A stretch of 64,000 bases of DNA, taken from contig NZ_CP065410.1 in assembly GCF_020544405.1 (NCBI RefSeq), forward strand, positions 2,356,001-2,420,000, written 5' to 3'. A program made the translations under genes and the position numbers. This stretch comes from Pseudomonas sp. IAC-BECa141. Its GTDB lineage: Bacteria; Pseudomonadota; Gammaproteobacteria; Pseudomonadales; Pseudomonadaceae. Below are positions 8,125 to 17,053 of this stretch, in pieces (within the stretch, counting starts at the first letter, position 1; every line of letters starts with the position of its first letter). Under the pieces are notes generated by a model. The model worked only from the letters and a program-made list of their open reading frames with translations. It was not told the origin of the DNA and ran no database searches.

Positions 8125-8876
8125 AGCGATTGCTGGTGATCGGCATCGGTGCCGGCAACCCGGACTACATCACGATGCAGGCGGTGAAGGCGCTGAACCG
8201 GGTGGACGTGTTTTTCCTGATGGACAAGGGCCAGAGCAAGGACAAGTTGATCGACCTGCGGCGAGAAATCTGCGAGCGCTATATCACCGATCGTACGTAC
8301 CGTTTCGCCGAAGCCCACAGCCCTGAGCGCGAGCGCGGCGATGTGGACTACAACGCCAGTGTCGATGAGCTGAACCGTGCCAAGCAGCAAACCTTCGAAC
8401 ACCTGATCAATGACGAATTGCCTGACGGGCAGTGCGGCGGTTTTCTGGTGTGGGGCGATCCGGCGCTGTACGACAGCACGATTCGCATCCTGCAGGCGAT
8501 TCTGGCCTCGGGGCGATGTGCGTTTGAATTCGAAGTCATTCCCGGCATTACCAGCGTTCAGGCCTTGGCGGCACAGCACAAGGTGCCGTTGAACACCATC
8601 GGTCGTTCGATTGAAATCACTACCGGCCGGCGCCTGGCAGCGGGGCAGGTGAGTGACACGGACAGTCTGGTGGTGATGCTCGATGCCGAAGATTCCTACC
8701 ACCACGTGGCGGATCGGGAGACAGAGATTTACTGGGGCGCCTACCTCGGCACGCCGGATGAAATCCTTATCAAAGGCAAGCTCGGCGCTGTTGCCGATGA
8801 AATCGAACGGGTGCGCAAGGCTGCCCGGGCCGAGCATGGCTGGATCATGGACACCTATCTGTTGCGCAAGCCTTGA
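8121..8876 (+). CDS. cobF: precorrin-6A synthase (deacetylating)
   Basis: A 251-residue SAM-dependent tetrapyrrole methylase. CobF methylates C-1 of precorrin-5 and releases acetate in aerobic cobalamin synthesis. Seen are the N-terminal GIGAGNPDYITMQAVKAL block, FLVWGDPALYDSTIRIL near residue 110 and EFEVIPGITSVQALAAQ, all typical of the family. GGAAGGAG precedes the ATG, which overlaps the preceding stop. The other cob genes are not in this window. Its 3' end overlaps the convergent ftrA by 32 bases. Confidence 0.93.
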   Translation: MKRLLVIGIGAGNPDYITMQAVKALNRVDVFFLMDKGQSKDKLIDLRREICERYITDRTYRFAEAHSPERERGDVDYNASVDELNRAKQQTFEHLINDELPDGQCGGFLVWGDPALYDSTIRILQAILASGRCAFEFEVIPGITSVQALAAQHKVPLNTIGRSIEITTGRRLAAGQVSDTDSLVVMLDAEDSYHHVADRETEIYWGAYLGTPDEILIKGKLGAVADEIERVRKAARAEHGWIMDTYLLRKP

Positions 8877-9834
8877 CCTCCCGACCGAAGCGCTCGCGAT
8901 ACACCGACGGTGGCACCCCGACCACGCTGCGAAACGCCACACGAAAGCTTTCCACCGAGCGATAACCACAGCGCAGGGCGATCTGCTCGGTGTTCTGCGG
9001 CGTGCCTTCCAGCAACTCACGGGCCCGGGCCAGACGCTCGTGTTGCAACCAGGCCTTGGGTGACTGGCCGCTGGCCTCCGTGAATTTGCGCAGGAAGGTG
9101 CGTTCGCTCATCGCCGCTTCGCTGGCCAGATCGCGCACCTCCAGCGGTTCATGCAGGCGCTCGCGGGCCCACTGCATCACGCGCGACAGGTCGCTGCGCG
9201 GCGTCGGGCTGACTGGGGTGGGAATGAATTGCGCCTGGCCGCCGGTGCGCTGCGGCGACATCACCAGCCGTCGTGCCACCGCGTTTGCGATCTGGGTGCC
9301 GAAGTCCCGCGCCACCAGATGCAGGCAGGCGTCGATCCCGGCTGCACTGCCGGCCGAAGTAATCAACTGGCCGGAATCGACGTAAAGCACATCCGGGTCG
9401 ACATCAATGGCCGGAAAGCGCTCGGCCAGTTCTGTGGTGTAGCGCCAGTGAGTGGTGGCGCCATGACCGTCGAGCAGGCCGCTGGCTGCCAGCACAAAGA
9501 CGCCCGAGCAGATCGACAGCAACCGGGCGCCGCGTGAATGCGCATCACGCAAGGCTTCGAGCAAGGCCTCCGGCACTGGCGCACTGCGGTCGCGCCAGCC
9601 GGGAATGATGATGGTGCGCGCCTCTGCCAACAGCTCAAAACCGCCATCGGCCAGCACCTGAATACCGCCCATGGCGCGCATCGGGCCTTGATCGACCGCC
9701 GCAATGCAGTGCTCGTACCACGGGAAATCGAACTCCGGCCTGGCCAGGCCGAAGATCTCCACGGCGATACCGAACTCGAATGTGCAGAGGCCGTCGTAGG
9801 CCAGAATTGCGACCAATCCAGGTGAATCAGGCAT
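8845..9834 (-). CDS. ftrA: GlxA/FtrA-type AraC-family regulator
   Basis: A 329-residue regulator with an N-terminal DJ-1/PfpI-like domain (LVAILAYDGLCTFEFGIAVEIFGL; nucleophile-elbow-like LLSICSGVFVLA) and a C-terminal AraC DNA-binding domain (LRKFTEASGQSPKAWLQHERLARARELL, then the second helix-turn-helix ending YRERFGREV). Divergent pairing with a rhodanese gene is the usual FtrA context. The start at 9834 is chosen from family length; no strong ribosome site is visible. Confidence 0.85.
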   Translation of the reverse strand: MPDSPGLVAILAYDGLCTFEFGIAVEIFGLARPEFDFPWYEHCIAAVDQGPMRAMGGIQVLADGGFELLAEARTIIIPGWRDRSAPVPEALLEALRDAHSRGARLLSICSGVFVLAASGLLDGHGATTHWRYTTELAERFPAIDVDPDVLYVDSGQLITSAGSAAGIDACLHLVARDFGTQIANAVARRLVMSPQRTGGQAQFIPTPVSPTPRSDLSRVMQWARERLHEPLEVRDLASEAAMSERTFLRKFTEASGQSPKAWLQHERLARARELLEGTPQNTEQIALRCGYRSVESFRVAFRSVVGVPPSVYRERFGREVKACATDRCP

Positions 9835-9934
9835 TTGGCGGAAAATTCCCGGTGAGTGTCTTGTGCGCCACTGTAGCGGCAAGCGACGGCTCGATAAAGT
9901 CTGTTCATCCCCACAGACGAAGGAGTGATTCAAC

Positions 9935-10369
9935 ATGCCCAGCCTGGTTCGCGAAATTCCTGCAGCGCCTTCGGCCGTTGCCCTGATGCATTTCAGCAAC
10001 CGTCTGACTTTCGAAACCGACTGTTCCGACGTCTTCAGCAGCCAGCAGGCTGGCGAGGTCGATTTTGTCCTGGTAGACGTGCGCGGGCCGCTGGCCTTCG
10101 AGCGTGGGCATGTGCCGGGGGCAATCAATATTCCCGGGCGTTTGCTGACGGCGGAGGGGCTGGTGGCCTACTCGAAAAACACGCTTTTCGTGGTCTATTG
10201 CGCCGGTCCCCATTGCAATGGCGCCAATAAGGCCGCGGTGAAGTTGGCGGCGTTGGGTTATCCGGTCAAGGAGATGATCGGCGGGGTGACCGGATGGCTG
10301 GATGAAGGCTTCCAGTTGAGTGTTGCGACACCACGCGCCGCCACCGCCCCGATCGCTTGCGATTGCTGA
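9935..10369 (+). CDS. rhodanese-like domain protein
   Basis: A 144-residue single-domain rhodanese. The active-site loop is CAGPHCNGAN near residue 89, followed by the MIGGVTGWLDEGF C-terminal block. Family members carry sulfur as a persulfide on the loop cysteine. AAGGAG lies 9 bases before the ATG. It diverges from ftrA with a 100-base gap, so the FtrA protein probably regulates it. Confidence 0.88.
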   Translation: MPSLVREIPAAPSAVALMHFSNRLTFETDCSDVFSSQQAGEVDFVLVDVRGPLAFERGHVPGAINIPGRLLTAEGLVAYSKNTLFVVYCAGPHCNGANKAAVKLAALGYPVKEMIGGVTGWLDEGFQLSVATPRAATAPIACDC

Positions 10370-10381
10370 TAATCGGAAAGT

Positions 10382-10402
10382 TGCCGCTTTGGCGGCAGCT
10401 TT
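10382..10402 (+). terminator. hairpin after the rhodanese gene
   Basis: TGCCGC-TTTG-GCGGCA forms a perfect 6-bp stem followed by GCTTTT, 12 bases past the stop. It is a weak intrinsic terminator. Confidence 0.45.
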
Positions 10403-10486
10403 TGTCGGCTTTGTCCTACAAGGCTTGCACCGCTCTGGCGCACGCTTTTCCCATGTGACGGCAGTCGCCGATTTTCTGTAAGTATT

Positions 10487-10502
10487 TGTCGCTTAAAAAC
10501 AA
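10487..10502 (+). promoter_or_regulatory. candidate ArgR half-site upstream of the aotJ-like gene
   Basis: TGTCGC-N8-AA matches the half-site consensus described for P. aeruginosa ArgR, 122 bases before the binding-protein gene. A second, poorer element (AGTCGC) lies 24 bases further upstream rather than at the expected 21. The known ArgR control of aot genes makes it plausible. Confidence 0.4.
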
Positions 10503-10623
10503 TTTGCCCCGTGCGCGCCGCCATAGACTGCCGGCCACTTCGGTTTCTTTGCGCGACACAGCCCAAGGCCGAACCTGACAATCGAAAGCTGCCAATAAAA
10601 GCCTCCGCACACGGGAGTAATAA

Positions 10624-11403
10624 ATGAAAAAGCTGGTTATGTTCGGTGCCCTGGCACTGTCGATGTTGTCCCTGACCGCCGTGGCCGAAGACGCCAAACC
10701 GATCCGTATCGGTATCGAAGCCGGTTACCCGCCATTCTCGATGAAAACCCCTGACGGCAAACTGGCCGGTTTCGACGTGGACATCGGCGATGCGCTGTGT
10801 GAGCAGATGAAAGTCAAATGCACCTGGGTCGAGCAAGAGTTCGACGGCCTGATCCCGGCGCTGAAAGTGAAGAAGATCGACGCGATCCTGTCCTCGATGA
10901 CCATCACTGACGACCGCAAGAAAAACGTCGATTTCACCATCAAGTACTACCACACCCCGGCGCGCTTCGTGATGAAGGAAGGCTCTGGCGTGAAAGACCC
11001 GCTGGTCGAACTCAAAGGCAAGAAAGTCGGCGTGCTGCGCGCCAGTACCCACGACCGTTACGCCACCGAAGTGCTGGTGCCGGCCGGCATCGAGCTGGTG
11101 CGTTATGGCTCGCAGCAGGAAGCCAACCTGGACATGGTCTCCGGTCGTATCGACGCGATGCTGGCCGACTCGGTCAACCTGAGCGACGGCTTCCTGAAAA
11201 CCGATGCCGGCAAAGGCTTTGAATTCGTCGGCCCGACCTACGAAGACGCCAAGTACTTTGGTGGTGGCGCCGGTATCGCAGTGCGTAAAGGCGATACCGA
11301 GCTGGCAGAGAAATTCAACACGGCCATCAATGAAATCCGCGCCAACGGCAAGTACAAGCAAGTGCAGGACAAGTACTTCGACTTTGACGTGTACGGCCAT
11401 TAA
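10624..11403 (+). CDS. aotJ: periplasmic arginine/ornithine-type binding protein (AotJ-like)
   Basis: A 259-residue extracellular solute-binding protein of family 3. A 21-residue signal peptide ends SLTAVA-ED, then come [30 protein letters not shown], the ligand-pocket segment [19 protein letters not shown] and a late [11 protein letters not shown] hinge block. The closest known proteins are AotJ, ArgT and HisJ, which deliver arginine, ornithine, lysine or histidine to an ABC importer. GGGAG precedes the ATG. The permease and ATPase genes expected next to it are absent; a strong terminator follows. Confidence 0.88.
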   Translation: MKKLVMFGALALSMLSLTAVAEDAKPIRIGIEAGYPPFSMKTPDGKLAGFDVDIGDALCEQMKVKCTWVEQEFDGLIPALKVKKIDAILSSMTITDDRKKNVDFTIKYYHTPARFVMKEGSGVKDPLVELKGKKVGVLRASTHDRYATEVLVPAGIELVRYGSQQEANLDMVSGRIDAMLADSVNLSDGFLKTDAGKGFEFVGPTYEDAKYFGGGAGIAVRKGDTELAEKFNTAINEIRANGKYKQVQDKYFDFDVYGH

Positions 11404-11415
11404 TACGCCGTAGAA

Positions 11416-11451
11416 AAAGTGGCCCCGTTGACGCGGTGGCCACTTTTTTTT
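11416..11451 (+). terminator. intrinsic terminator after the aotJ-like gene
   Basis: AAAGTGGCC and GGCCACTTT form a 9-bp stem around a 13-base loop, followed by a run of eight T. It separates the binding-protein gene from the succinylglutamate-desuccinylase-like gene. Confidence 0.88.
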
Positions 11452-11530
11452 CGCCCGTGATTTATCCTGTCAGCACATTTTCAATGTGATCACTGCGTTG
11501 GCAGCGACCACAGAATTTCCGGAGTTCCCC

Positions 11531-12643
11531 ATGCAACGCATCGACCATCTTCTGCCCTGGAGCCACCTGGGCAGCGAACGTTCCCTGAGCGTGTTCCGTT
11601 ACGGCGCCGGCCCGCGCAAGGTCTACATCCAGGCCAGCCTGCACGCCGATGAACTGCCGGGCATGCGCACCGCATGGGAGCTGAAAAAGCGCCTGGCCGA
11701 ACTGGAAAGCAACGGCCAGTTGCAAGGCGTGGTCGAACTGGTGCCGGTGGCCAACCCGATCGGCCTCGATCAGCATCTGCAAGGAAGCCACATGGGGCGC
11801 TTCGAGCTGGGCAGCGGCAAGAACTTCAACCGCTCCTTCGTCGAACTCAGTGCGCCGGTGGCCGAGCGTATCGGCGAGCAGTTGGGCGGTGATGCCCAGG
11901 CCAACATTGCGTTGATCCGCCAGACCATGGGCCAGATCCTCGACGAACTGCCAGCGCCAGCCTCGCAACTGGAAGCGCTGCACCGTCTGTTGCTGCGCCA
12001 CGCCTGTGAGGCCGACATCACCCTCGATCTGCATTGCGATTTCGACGCGGCTATTCACATCTACGCATTGCCGCAACACTGGCCGCAGTGGCAATCCCTC
12101 GCCGCACGCCTGAAGGCTGGCGTGGCACTGTTGTGTGAAGATTCCGGCGGCAGTTCGTTCGACGAGTCCTGCTCCTCGCCGTGGTTGCGCCTGGCCCGGG
12201 CCTTCCCGAACGCTGCGATTCCACCGGCCAACCTCGCCACCACCCTGGAACTGGGCAGCATGGGCGACACCCGCGTCGATCAGGCTCAGGCCAATTGCGA
12301 GGCGATCCTGGGCTTTTTGGCCGAGCAGGGCTTCATCAGCGGCGAATGGCCGAAGGCGCCGCAAGCCTGCTGCGAAGGCATGCCGTTCGAAGGCACCGAA
12401 TACCTGTTCGCCCCGCACCACGGCGTGGTGAGTTTCCTGCGCGATGCCGGTGAATGGGTCGAGCGCGGCGATGCGCTGTTCGAAGTGGTCGACCCGTTGA
12501 ACGACCGCGTGACCACCGTGCGCGCCGGCACCAGCGGCGTGTTGTTCGCCATCGATCGCGGTCGCTACACCCAGCCGGGTATCTGGCAGGCGAAAGTGGC
12601 GGGGCGCGAGCCGATCCGGGCGGGCAAGCTGATCAACGACTGA
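11531..12643 (+). CDS. succinylglutamate desuccinylase/aspartoacylase family protein (AotO-like)
   Basis: A 370-residue M14-type metallohydrolase-fold protein. The zinc site is visible as HADE (in QASLHADELPG near residue 37) and the later LDLHCDFD. A C-terminal barrel-like segment carries GTEYLFAPHHGVVSF. In P. aeruginosa a relative, AotO, is encoded inside the aotJQMOP operon but is not needed for transport, and its substrate is unknown. GGAG precedes the ATG at 11531. Here it follows the aotJ-like gene directly, without transporter genes between. Confidence 0.82.
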   Translation: MQRIDHLLPWSHLGSERSLSVFRYGAGPRKVYIQASLHADELPGMRTAWELKKRLAELESNGQLQGVVELVPVANPIGLDQHLQGSHMGRFELGSGKNFNRSFVELSAPVAERIGEQLGGDAQANIALIRQTMGQILDELPAPASQLEALHRLLLRHACEADITLDLHCDFDAAIHIYALPQHWPQWQSLAARLKAGVALLCEDSGGSSFDESCSSPWLRLARAFPNAAIPPANLATTLELGSMGDTRVDQAQANCEAILGFLAEQGFISGEWPKAPQACCEGMPFEGTEYLFAPHHGVVSFLRDAGEWVERGDALFEVVDPLNDRVTTVRAGTSGVLFAIDRGRYTQPGIWQAKVAGREPIRAGKLIND

Positions 12644-12709
12644 TACCCCGTCATCCGGATCACAGTGTTAGGCTCTGCCCCGAACCCTGCACTGTGTGAA
12701 GGAAGGCTT

Positions 12710-13426
12710 ATGTTGAAGGTGTTTGCGCTGTTGACGCTGCTGGCGTCCACTGCTGTTCAGGCTCAGACCTCGCTGCAAAACGATCTGCCGCTCAACTACC
12801 TGGCCCAGGTGCACCCGGACGCCGAACAGCGTCCGCTGGTGATTTTCCTGCACGGCTATGGCAGCAACGAAGCGGACTTGATCGGCATGAAATTCCAGTT
12901 GCCCAAGCAGTTCAACTACCTGTCGGTGCAGGCACCGATGGCATTGGGAGAAGGGCGTTTCCAGTGGTTTCGCAAGAAAGGCGAAGGCGCCTACAACGGC
13001 GAGACCGATGATCTGAAGGCCAGCAGCCAGAAACTGCGGGCCTTTATCGCCGCTGCGGCGCAGAAATATCACGCGCTACCGGACAAGGTGTACCTGATCG
13101 GCTTCAGCCAGGGCGCGATGATGACCTACGAGGTCGGGCTGCGGCAGCCGGCGGTGGTGGCCGGCATCGCCGCGTTGAGCGGGCGAGTGTTGCCGGTGCT
13201 CAAGGGTGAGCTGAAGTCAGAGCAACAGCATCCGCCGCTGGCGATCTTCATTGGCCATGGCACGGCGGATGACCGCGTGCCTTACAGTGGCGCCACAGCG
13301 GCCAAAGAGCTGCTGGAGACGCTGGATTACAAACCGCAACTTCATGCCTACCCCGGCGTTGGCCACAGTATCAGTGCGGCCGAACTGCGGGATCTGAACG
13401 ACTGGCTGCAGCAACTCAATCCCTGA
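12710..13426 (+). CDS. exported alpha/beta hydrolase (carboxylesterase/phospholipase family)
   Basis: A 238-residue serine hydrolase with a signal peptide (MLKVFALLTLLASTAVQAQ). It shows the oxyanion segment VIFLHGYGSNEADL, the nucleophile elbow GFSQGAMMTYE, an Asp in GTADDRVPY and a His in YPGVGHSISA, the full catalytic set of the YpfH/EstB-like carboxylesterases. GGAAGG precedes the ATG at 12710. The substrate is unknown; probably a small ester in the periplasm. Confidence 0.85.
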   Translation: MLKVFALLTLLASTAVQAQTSLQNDLPLNYLAQVHPDAEQRPLVIFLHGYGSNEADLIGMKFQLPKQFNYLSVQAPMALGEGRFQWFRKKGEGAYNGETDDLKASSQKLRAFIAAAAQKYHALPDKVYLIGFSQGAMMTYEVGLRQPAVVAGIAALSGRVLPVLKGELKSEQQHPPLAIFIGHGTADDRVPYSGATAAKELLETLDYKPQLHAYPGVGHSISAAELRDLNDWLQQLNP

Positions 13427-13429
13427 GCA

Positions 13430-13996
13430 TCACTTTTCCTTGAGGATGGTTTTCACCAGCGCCTCGTGACCGCTCTTGTCGCTGACCCGGGAAATTACCT
13501 GGACCAGCGCCATGCGCGTGCCGGAGCCGGCCAGCAATGTGGTGTTGAGAGTCTGGCCGCCGCCCTGGGTGGCGGTGCTGTCGACCTGACGCAAGCCCAG
13601 GCCATTGCCTTTGCGGGTCAGGCTCTTTTCGCTGAGTTTGTTGAAGTCGGGCATCGCCTTGTGCTGGGCATCGATGAAATCGGACACCGTGCCGTCGAGG
13701 AACGCGCTGTCGTTGTCCTTGACGTTTTTGCCTTCGGGAATCTGGTTTTCGGCGACGATGACCACAGTCTTGGTGGCGTCGTTGCTGTACATGGTGCCCT
13801 TGGCACCGGTCGGCCCGGCTGGCAGCGGGTCGCCGACGAAACCTTTGGGCAGAACAAAACTGAACTTGCCGTCGAGCATCGAGACTTTCTCGGTGACAGC
13901 CTTCTCTTTGGCCTTGGCTGCCTGAGCATTGACGGCGCCGAAACCGGCCACCGCCGCCAGCAACAGGACGACGGCTTTCTTGCTAAGCAATGACAT
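13430..13996 (-). CDS. exported hypothetical protein, DcrB-like
   Basis: A 188-residue protein with a signal peptide (cleavage near NAQA-AK). The rest is soluble and looks like a PsbP/DcrB-type beta-rich domain (KFSFVLPKGFVGDPLP; TKTVVIVAENQIPEG). I recognise the type from other pseudomonads but no function is known. CGGAG precedes the ATG. It is convergent with the esterase gene, 3 bases between stops. Confidence 0.65.
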   Translation of the reverse strand: MSLLSKKAVVLLLAAVAGFGAVNAQAAKAKEKAVTEKVSMLDGKFSFVLPKGFVGDPLPAGPTGAKGTMYSNDATKTVVIVAENQIPEGKNVKDNDSAFLDGTVSDFIDAQHKAMPDFNKLSEKSLTRKGNGLGLRQVDSTATQGGGQTLNTTLLAGSGTRMALVQVISRVSDKSGHEALVKTILKEK

Positions 13997-14082
13997 TCGA
14001 ATCTCCGAGGGATGGTCGCGCTTGGGCGGCGATCATCCCATGGAGCGTGCCCGGCACTCCAGCGCGGTTTGTCCGGTCGGGG

Positions 14083-14856
14083 TCAGTTCGGTGACGGTGC
14101 CGGCGCCGGTCTGGCCAACAGTTGCCGGGTGACGCCCAGCATCGCCACCGAAACGGCCACCGCCACCACGAAACCGCCGAAACCCAGGCTTGGAACCGTC
14201 AGCGCCAACACCAGACAAAACGCCGAAAACGAATACATCCCCGTCGCCGTCGCTCGCAACAATGCGGCGGTAAATGCCGGGCCCCGGGTCTGCTGGGAAA
14301 ACACCGCCATCACGCTGCCCAACACCGGGAACACCGCGAGCAGACCGCTCCAGCGCTCGCCGACGGTACTGGCCAGCATCGTCACTACCAGCGTCAATGC
14401 CGCCCCGGCGATCATCCGCCAGACCAGTTTGTCCGACTTCGGCGCCGGACCGCCGACCACCGGTTGCACCTTGGGAAACAGGTAAGGCGCAGCAAGAAGG
14501 GCGGTCGCAGCGGCAGCGATGGAGAAGGGCAGCGACGCCGGAATCAGCGACAGGATCAGCGCCAACACGGCCCAGACCGATAAAGAAACAACCAATGCCA
14601 ACGGCCAGTTGGCGCGCTGAGCAACCTGCGCGTAAGTGACACAAAACGCGATCATCGCAAACATGGCCGACAGCGCCGCAATCGCCGATTGCGCGGCGAA
14701 CGCCGGTCCTTGCTCGATGGCGAGGAAAAACAGAATCGGCCCGACCACCACCGGCAATCCCGACAGCCACCCGGCGACACTGGGGCCCCAACGCTTGCCG
14801 GCGAGGGAAATCATCAGCAGGAAACCGGGAATCAGCAGCAGTTTGAGGATCAGCAC
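14083..14856 (-). CDS. polytopic inner-membrane protein of unknown function
   Basis: A 257-residue protein that is almost entirely hydrophobic, with about eight predicted membrane segments (for example ILKLLLIPGFLLMISLAG, VAGWLSGLPVVVGPILFFLA and FGGFVVAVAVSVAMLG). It starts with GTG, and GGAG lies 8 bases upstream. No transporter signature is recognisable. A longer open frame covers the same bases but translates to Gly/Arg-rich sequence without domain character, so I reject that frame. Confidence 0.7.
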   Translation of the reverse strand: MLILKLLLIPGFLLMISLAGKRWGPSVAGWLSGLPVVVGPILFFLAIEQGPAFAAQSAIAALSAMFAMIAFCVTYAQVAQRANWPLALVVSLSVWAVLALILSLIPASLPFSIAAAATALLAAPYLFPKVQPVVGGPAPKSDKLVWRMIAGAALTLVVTMLASTVGERWSGLLAVFPVLGSVMAVFSQQTRGPAFTAALLRATATGMYSFSAFCLVLALTVPSLGFGGFVVAVAVSVAMLGVTRQLLARPAPAPSPN

Positions 14857-15003
14857 GCAGGTCGCTCCATCGGGTCAATGGGGGCCACGTTAGCACTGTC
14901 GTTGGTGGATTGCTGCAAATGCATGCAATAAATGTATACAAAGTGTCGGGCGTAATCGCCGACTATGCTCTGACTATCAGGGTTTACCGGAGTCATTACC
15001 GCG

Positions 15004-15543
15004 ATGAGCAGAACACCGAAGGTGTTGAGTGGATGTTGCGGAATCGGCTTGTGGGCGCTGTTGCTGACGCCGACCTGGGCCAGTTGGCAGGATGCGGTGC
15101 CGGGTGCGCAGATCATCGGCACCGGGGATTTCAGTGTGTTCGGTTTCGACATTTATAACGCTCGGCTGTGGAGTGCCGCGCGTCCACTGGCCGACGGTCA
15201 GCCCTTTGCCCTGGAATTGATCTACCGGCGCAACGTGTCCCGCGATGATCTGGTCAAGGCCAGTGTCGATGAGATCAAACGCCTGGCCGGTTCTTCCATC
15301 AGCCCGGCGCAATTGGCGCTCTGGCAGGCCCAGATGCAGCAATCGTTCGTCGACGTCCAGGCCGGCACGCGGATCACCGGGGTGTATCTGCCGGGGCAGG
15401 GCGCGCGGTTTTTTGTCGGTCAACAGTTGCAGCATGAAATCGATGATCCGCAGTTTGCCCGGGCGTTTTTCGACATCTGGCTCGACCCGCGCACGCGCAG
15501 TCCCCAGTTGCGCCAGCAGTTGCTTGGCAATGCGAAACCCTGA
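15004..15543 (+). CDS. chalcone isomerase-like exported protein
   Basis: A 179-residue protein with a signal peptide ending near TWASW. The mature part matches the bacterial chalcone-isomerase-like family (Chalcone_3): GTGDFSVFGFDIYNARLW, ALELIYRRNVSRDDLVKASVDEI and FFDIWLDPRTRSPQLRQQLLG. Its role in bacteria is unknown. The 147-base gap to the divergent membrane-protein gene holds TGTATACA at 14935-14942 and TTGCA-N6-TGCAA just before it. Confidence 0.78.
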   Translation: MSRTPKVLSGCCGIGLWALLLTPTWASWQDAVPGAQIIGTGDFSVFGFDIYNARLWSAARPLADGQPFALELIYRRNVSRDDLVKASVDEIKRLAGSSISPAQLALWQAQMQQSFVDVQAGTRITGVYLPGQGARFFVGQQLQHEIDDPQFARAFFDIWLDPRTRSPQLRQQLLGNAKP

Positions 15544-15619
15544 GCGCAGCACATCTGCTCTTGGGCACGCCGACTGAAACGTCTAAGCTGCGTCTTTCGA
15601 CTTGTTTCTGGATGTGTGC

Positions 15620-16939
15620 GTGAAATTCAGCTTGCCCAAAATCGCCACGGCGCCGTTCTGCCCGCCGGAGGTGGCCGGCAGTGTCCCGGTCGACCCCAAT
15701 GCCTCGTTCTTCAAGCGCGTGTTGCGTTTTGCCGGCCCCGGTCTGCTGGTGTCGATCGGCTACATGGACCCGGGCAACTGGGCCACCGCGATCGAGGCCG
15801 GTTCGCGTTTCGGTTACAGCCTGTTGTTCGTGGTGTTGCTGGCGAGCCTGTCGGGCATGGTCGTGCAATGTCTGTGTTCGCGGCTGGGTATTGCCACAGG
15901 GCGTGACCTGGCGCAGCTGTCCCGCGAGCGTTACAGCACTCCGACTGCGCGGCTGCAATGGGTGCTGGCGGAAATCTCGATCATCGCGACAGACCTGGCA
16001 GAAGTACTCGGCTGCGCGCTGGCGTTTCACTTGCTGCTGGGTTGTTCGCTGACATTCGGTATCGCGCTGACAGCGTTCGATACGTTGCTGGTGCTGGCCC
16101 TGCAAAACCGTGGCTTCCGCCGACTGGAAGCGATCATGCTGGTGCTCGTGGGCACCATCGGCGCGTGTTTCTTCGTTGAATTGCTGCTGATCAAACCGTA
16201 CTGGCCAGACGTCGCCCGAGGTTTCAAACCGTCACTGTCGGCGATCAGCGATGCGGCGCCGTTGTATCTGGCCATCGGCATCCTCGGCGCCACCGTCATG
16301 CCGCACAACCTGTACCTGCACACTTCGATCGTGCAGACGCGGCTGATCGGCAAGGACCTTGCCAGCAAGCAGGACGCGGTAAAACTGGCGCGCATCGACA
16401 CCATCGGTTCGCTGGCGCTGGCGTTGCTGGTCAACGCGGCGATCCTGATTCTCGCGGCGGCAGCCTTCCATCAGTCCGGGCACACCGATGTAGTCGATAT
16501 TCAGGACGCCTATCACTTGCTCGACCCGCTGGTGGGCGGCGCGCTGGCCAGCGTGCTGTTCGGTGTGGCGTTGCTGGCTTCGGGGCAGAGTTCGACCTTC
16601 ACCGGCACCATCGCCGGACAAGTGATCATGGAAGGCTATCTGAACCTGCGCATTCCCTGCTGGCAGCGACGCCTGATCACCCGCGGACTGGCGCTGATTC
16701 CGGCGTTCATCGGCGTATGGCTGATGGGGGACGGCGCGGTGGGCAAGTTGCTGGTGCTGAGCCAGGTGGTGTTAAGCCTGCAATTGCCGTTTGCGCTGTA
16801 TCCGCTGATTCGCATGACCAATGACAAACAGCTGATGGGGCCGTTTGTGAACCGGTTGCCTACCAAGGTTCTGGCGTGGGGATTGTTTGCGGTGATCAGC
16901 GGAGCCAATGCGTGGCTGATTCTGCAAATGGCCGTCTGA
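15620..16939 (+). CDS. mntH: Nramp-family divalent metal transporter (MntH)
   Basis: A 439-residue proton-coupled Mn(II)/Fe(II) importer with eleven hydrophobic segments. The two signature metal-site motifs are intact: YMDPGNW near residue 50 in helix 1 and ATVMPHNLYLHTS in helix 6. The GTG at 15620 gives the usual N-terminus MKFSLPK; the in-frame TTG six codons earlier is less likely. I see no clear MntR or Fur box in the 76-base gap upstream. Confidence 0.93.
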   Translation: MKFSLPKIATAPFCPPEVAGSVPVDPNASFFKRVLRFAGPGLLVSIGYMDPGNWATAIEAGSRFGYSLLFVVLLASLSGMVVQCLCSRLGIATGRDLAQLSRERYSTPTARLQWVLAEISIIATDLAEVLGCALAFHLLLGCSLTFGIALTAFDTLLVLALQNRGFRRLEAIMLVLVGTIGACFFVELLLIKPYWPDVARGFKPSLSAISDAAPLYLAIGILGATVMPHNLYLHTSIVQTRLIGKDLASKQDAVKLARIDTIGSLALALLVNAAILILAAAAFHQSGHTDVVDIQDAYHLLDPLVGGALASVLFGVALLASGQSSTFTGTIAGQVIMEGYLNLRIPCWQRRLITRGLALIPAFIGVWLMGDGAVGKLLVLSQVVLSLQLPFALYPLIRMTNDKQLMGPFVNRLPTKVLAWGLFAVISGANAWLILQMAV

Positions 16940-16957
16940 TTCGCTGAACCGCAGGCG

Positions 16958-16992
16958 AAAAAATACCCGGTGCGACGTGAGCCGTACCGGGT
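16958..16992 (-). terminator. terminator of the thiolase operon
   Basis: ACCCGGT and ACCGGGT pair across 14 bases. On the minus strand the stem is followed by TATTTTTT. It lies between the convergent mntH and thiolase genes and probably serves both. Confidence 0.75.
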
Positions 16993-17053
16993 TTGTTGCC
17001 AACGGGCAGTGGATGTCGTGGATCCGCCGCCCGCTGTTGAACCTGTTTTGCGC

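Noticed and set aside
14033..14941. 302-codon frame over the membrane-protein gene
   Set aside because: Gly/Arg/Ala-rich without hydrophobic segments; the overlapping 257-codon frame has a GTG start with GGAG and a coherent membrane-protein profile.
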